From an uncultured Lachnospiraceae bacterium (lineage in GTDB: Bacteria > Bacillota > Clostridia > Lachnospirales > Lachnospiraceae), in NCBI GenBank assembly GCA_910583605.1, contig CAJTXN010000032.1, forward strand, positions 1 through 5,686: a stretch of 5,686 nucleotides of DNA, given 5' to 3'. Positions 4,763 to 5,686 of this stretch are shown piece after piece (the stretch's first letter is position 1; every line of letters begins with the position of its first letter). A model generated the notes under the pieces. The model had not been told where the DNA came from and did no database searches. It saw nothing but the letters and a program-made list of their open reading frames with translations. Both the position numbers and the translations under genes were made by a program.

Positions 4763-5296
4763 ATGTCAACATTTAATAAAAATATAAATAATTGTTCAAG
4801 TTTAGATTGGCAAATATTAATTAATGGTTCTGTTTCATTGTATAATAATATAGAAATATTGAAGGAAGATATGAATATACTTGAAGAAAATGGATATCAG
4901 CTTAAAATATTTGATTTTAAATTTATTGAGACAGAAGAAGTATTTCACAAAATCATCAAAAAAAAATTAGAATTTCCAGAATATTATGGAGAAAATTTAT
5001 CTGCATTTATTGATTGTCTTATAAATGATTTATTTATACCTGAAGATGGCGGAGTTGCAATGGTATTTATAGGTTTTGATACATTTTATGCAAAGAATAA
5101 GGAGGTTGCACATGAAATCTTAGAATGTTTAGATATAGGTTCAAGAAGAAGAATTCTATATGGCGAAAGGCTTGTTACATTATTGCAGTTGTGTGATGAA
5201 AAAATAAAAATTGGAGATATAGGACAGCATACAATAATGTGGAATTTAAGAGAATTTTCTGAAATTGGAAAATTGAGAAAAGAAAAAATGTTGTAA
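4763..5296 (+). CDS. Barstar-like ribonuclease inhibitor (immunity protein, cassette 4)
   Basis: A 177-residue soluble protein. Barstar family proteins bind and block barnase-type RNases in the cytoplasm. The signature is at residues 66-86, with LEFPEYYGENL followed by SAFIDCL. It aligns with barstar LALPEYYGENLDALWDCL. The Asp39 equivalent, which fills the RNase active site in the barnase complex, is kept as D84, while the Asp35 position is Ser80 and Trp38 is Ile83. Upstream, YQLKIFDFKFIETEEVFHKII fits the first strand and helix. Downstream, GGVAMVFIGFDTFYAK and AHEILECLDIGSR fit the next strand and helix. Barstar itself has about 90 residues. The extra N-terminal ~45 and C-terminal ~45 residues are typical of larger barstar-like proteins. 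It starts 51 bases after the RNase stop, with a strong ribosome-binding site, and is intact. This is the clearest toxin-immunity pair in the window. Confidence 0.92.
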   Translation: MSTFNKNINNCSSLDWQILINGSVSLYNNIEILKEDMNILEENGYQLKIFDFKFIETEEVFHKIIKKKLEFPEYYGENLSAFIDCLINDLFIPEDGGVAMVFIGFDTFYAKNKEVAHEILECLDIGSRRRILYGERLVTLLQLCDEKIKIGDIGQHTIMWNLREFSEIGKLRKEKML

Positions 5297-5306
5297 TATA
5301 ACATAG

Positions 5307-5336
5307 TTGTAACGTCTTGGCCTTCTAAGATATAAT
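5307..5336 (+). promoter_or_regulatory. Possible promoter before the IS3 orfA remnant
   Basis: TTGTAA (5307-5312, four of six matches to TTGACA), an 18-base spacer, and a perfect TATAAT (5331-5336). The -10 box lies in the middle of an inverted repeat (5321-5345). In an AT-rich region such matches arise by chance, so this is moderate evidence only. Confidence 0.4.
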
Positions 5337-5345
5337 CTTAGAAGG
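5321..5345. repeat. Perfect 11-bp inverted repeat with 3-base loop
   Basis: CCTTCTAAGAT (5321-5331), loop ATA, ATCTTAGAAGG (5335-5345). It follows the barstar-like gene and directly precedes the IS3 orfA remnant. There is no T-run on either side, so it is not a standard rho-independent terminator. It may be part of the left end or expression control of the former insertion sequence. Confidence 0.7.
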
Positions 5346-5577
5346 AAAAGAGGTATACAGCAAATGAAGCTACATTACAAATTTGGATTAAAAAAATTGT
5401 CCGTCTTTATCTTGAAGAGGAACATACTATTAAAGGATATGCTGAAGAATACAGCATATCGAAAGAAAGTATTTCTAAATAGGTCAGTCAGTTCAGTAAA
5501 GAATGCCAGATAAATGGAGAAGCTAAAGTTAATATAAATTATATGAAAGAGAACTTGCAATGGGTAGCAAGTTCCAT
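5342..5577 (+). mobile_element. IS3-family transposase OrfA remnant (pseudogene)
   Basis: Reading from 5342 gives KEKRYTANEATLQIW, then IVRLYLEEEHTIKGYAEEYS and ISKESISK, TAG (5480-5482), then VSQFSKECQINGEAK. This is the helix-turn-helix protein OrfA of IS3-family elements, whose intact version reads 'KRYtaefKlqIVrLYlEEg.tik.lAeEYgISkesIskWVkqFSkEcq'. The TAG replaces the conserved Trp codon TGG, a single G-to-A change. The leucine-zipper part and all of OrfB, which carries the DDE catalytic domain, are missing. The sequence switches to RHS pretoxin at 5578. No clear start codon remains. It is a dead fragment but records insertion-sequence activity inside the cassette array. The inverted repeat at 5321-5345 may be part of the element's former left end. 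Confidence 0.85.
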
Positions 5578-5686
5578 ATTGCAGTTGGTGTATATGCGGC
5601 GGCACAGGCAGGGACTTTGATGCTGAAGGCCATGGTGAGCACGATTGAGTTCAATGGTCTTGGAAACCAGTTTGTGCATTGGTTAA
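5560..5686 (+). pseudogene. Start of a fifth cassette: type B pretoxin fragment (runs off the window)
   Basis: Bases 5578-5686 match 4086-4194 with three differences and encode IAVGVYAAAQAGTLML and the following pretoxin residues through FNGLGNQFVHWL. Everything before this point in the pretoxin and the whole RHS core are absent, replaced by the IS3 orfA remnant. By chance or otherwise, an ATG at 5560 is in frame (MGSKFHIAVGVYAAAQ), with a modest purine-rich stretch (GAAAGAGA, about 5544-5551) ahead of it. The frame is still open at the window end, so a further toxin and immunity gene may follow downstream. Confidence 0.7.
5578..5686 (+). repeat. Type B pretoxin repeat, copy 2
   Basis: Matches 4086-4194 up to the last base of the window. 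It directly abuts the IS3 orfA remnant. Confidence 0.95.

Noticed and set aside
5321..5345. Inverted repeat as the terminator of the barstar-like gene
   Set aside because: The stem is A/T-rich and no T-run follows on either strand.
1..5686. Direct repeats as a CRISPR array or integron
   Set aside because: The repeats are long protein-coding segments of unequal size and spacing. There are no short regular repeats and no attC-like sites or integrase.

Overview
The window is a tandem array of polymorphic-toxin cassettes on the + strand of what is probably a Bacillota (Clostridia, Lachnospiraceae-like) chromosome. This assignment is an inference. It rests on the RHS/YD-repeat core with the Firmicute-style 'FTQRDSYEG ... 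NRYLYAGGNPVMYSDPSGN' ending, very AT-rich toxin and immunity genes with purine-rich Shine-Dalgarno sites, and an IS3-family orfA fossil. The RHS pieces are visibly more GC-rich than the toxin and immunity genes, so the region is a mosaic.

Layout. Cassette 1 (1-689): the 3' end of a toxin carrying a pretoxin tail, then an unknown small immunity gene. Cassette 2 (693-2683): the longest RHS core fragment, with YD repeats, the DPSGN core end and a 'type A' pretoxin linker. It runs into a toxin domain that a single-base frameshift in an A7 run puts out of frame, followed by an intact immunity gene. Cassette 3 (about 2711-3720): a heavily decayed RHS and pretoxin remnant (54-bp deletion, two frameshifts, one TAG), then a 'DVPSWAKG' toxin domain with a damaged C-terminus, then an intact DUF7336-like immunity gene. 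Cassette 4 (about 3843-5296): an RHS core end, a 'type B' pretoxin with one frameshift, a guanyl-specific RNase (barnase-like) toxin and a barstar-like inhibitor. Cassette 5 (5578 to the window end): the start of another type B pretoxin, joined to an IS3 orfA fossil (about 5342-5577).

How it fits together. None of the RHS pieces has a credible start, secretion signal or full-length RHS shell. The array therefore looks like a set of silent 'orphan' C-terminal modules downstream of a full-length rhs/wapA-like gene outside the window. The repeated RHS and pretoxin segments are near-identical. They could serve as homology for recombination that puts a new toxin tip on the full-length gene, as known for rhs and cdiA orphan modules. 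The four immunity genes are all intact, whereas every complete RHS/pretoxin unit and two toxin domains are broken. This fits selection to keep immunity. The single-base lesions in homopolymers could partly be sequencing errors.

No tRNA, rRNA, CRISPR array or convincing rho-independent terminator was seen. Minus-strand open frames look like shadows of the + strand genes.
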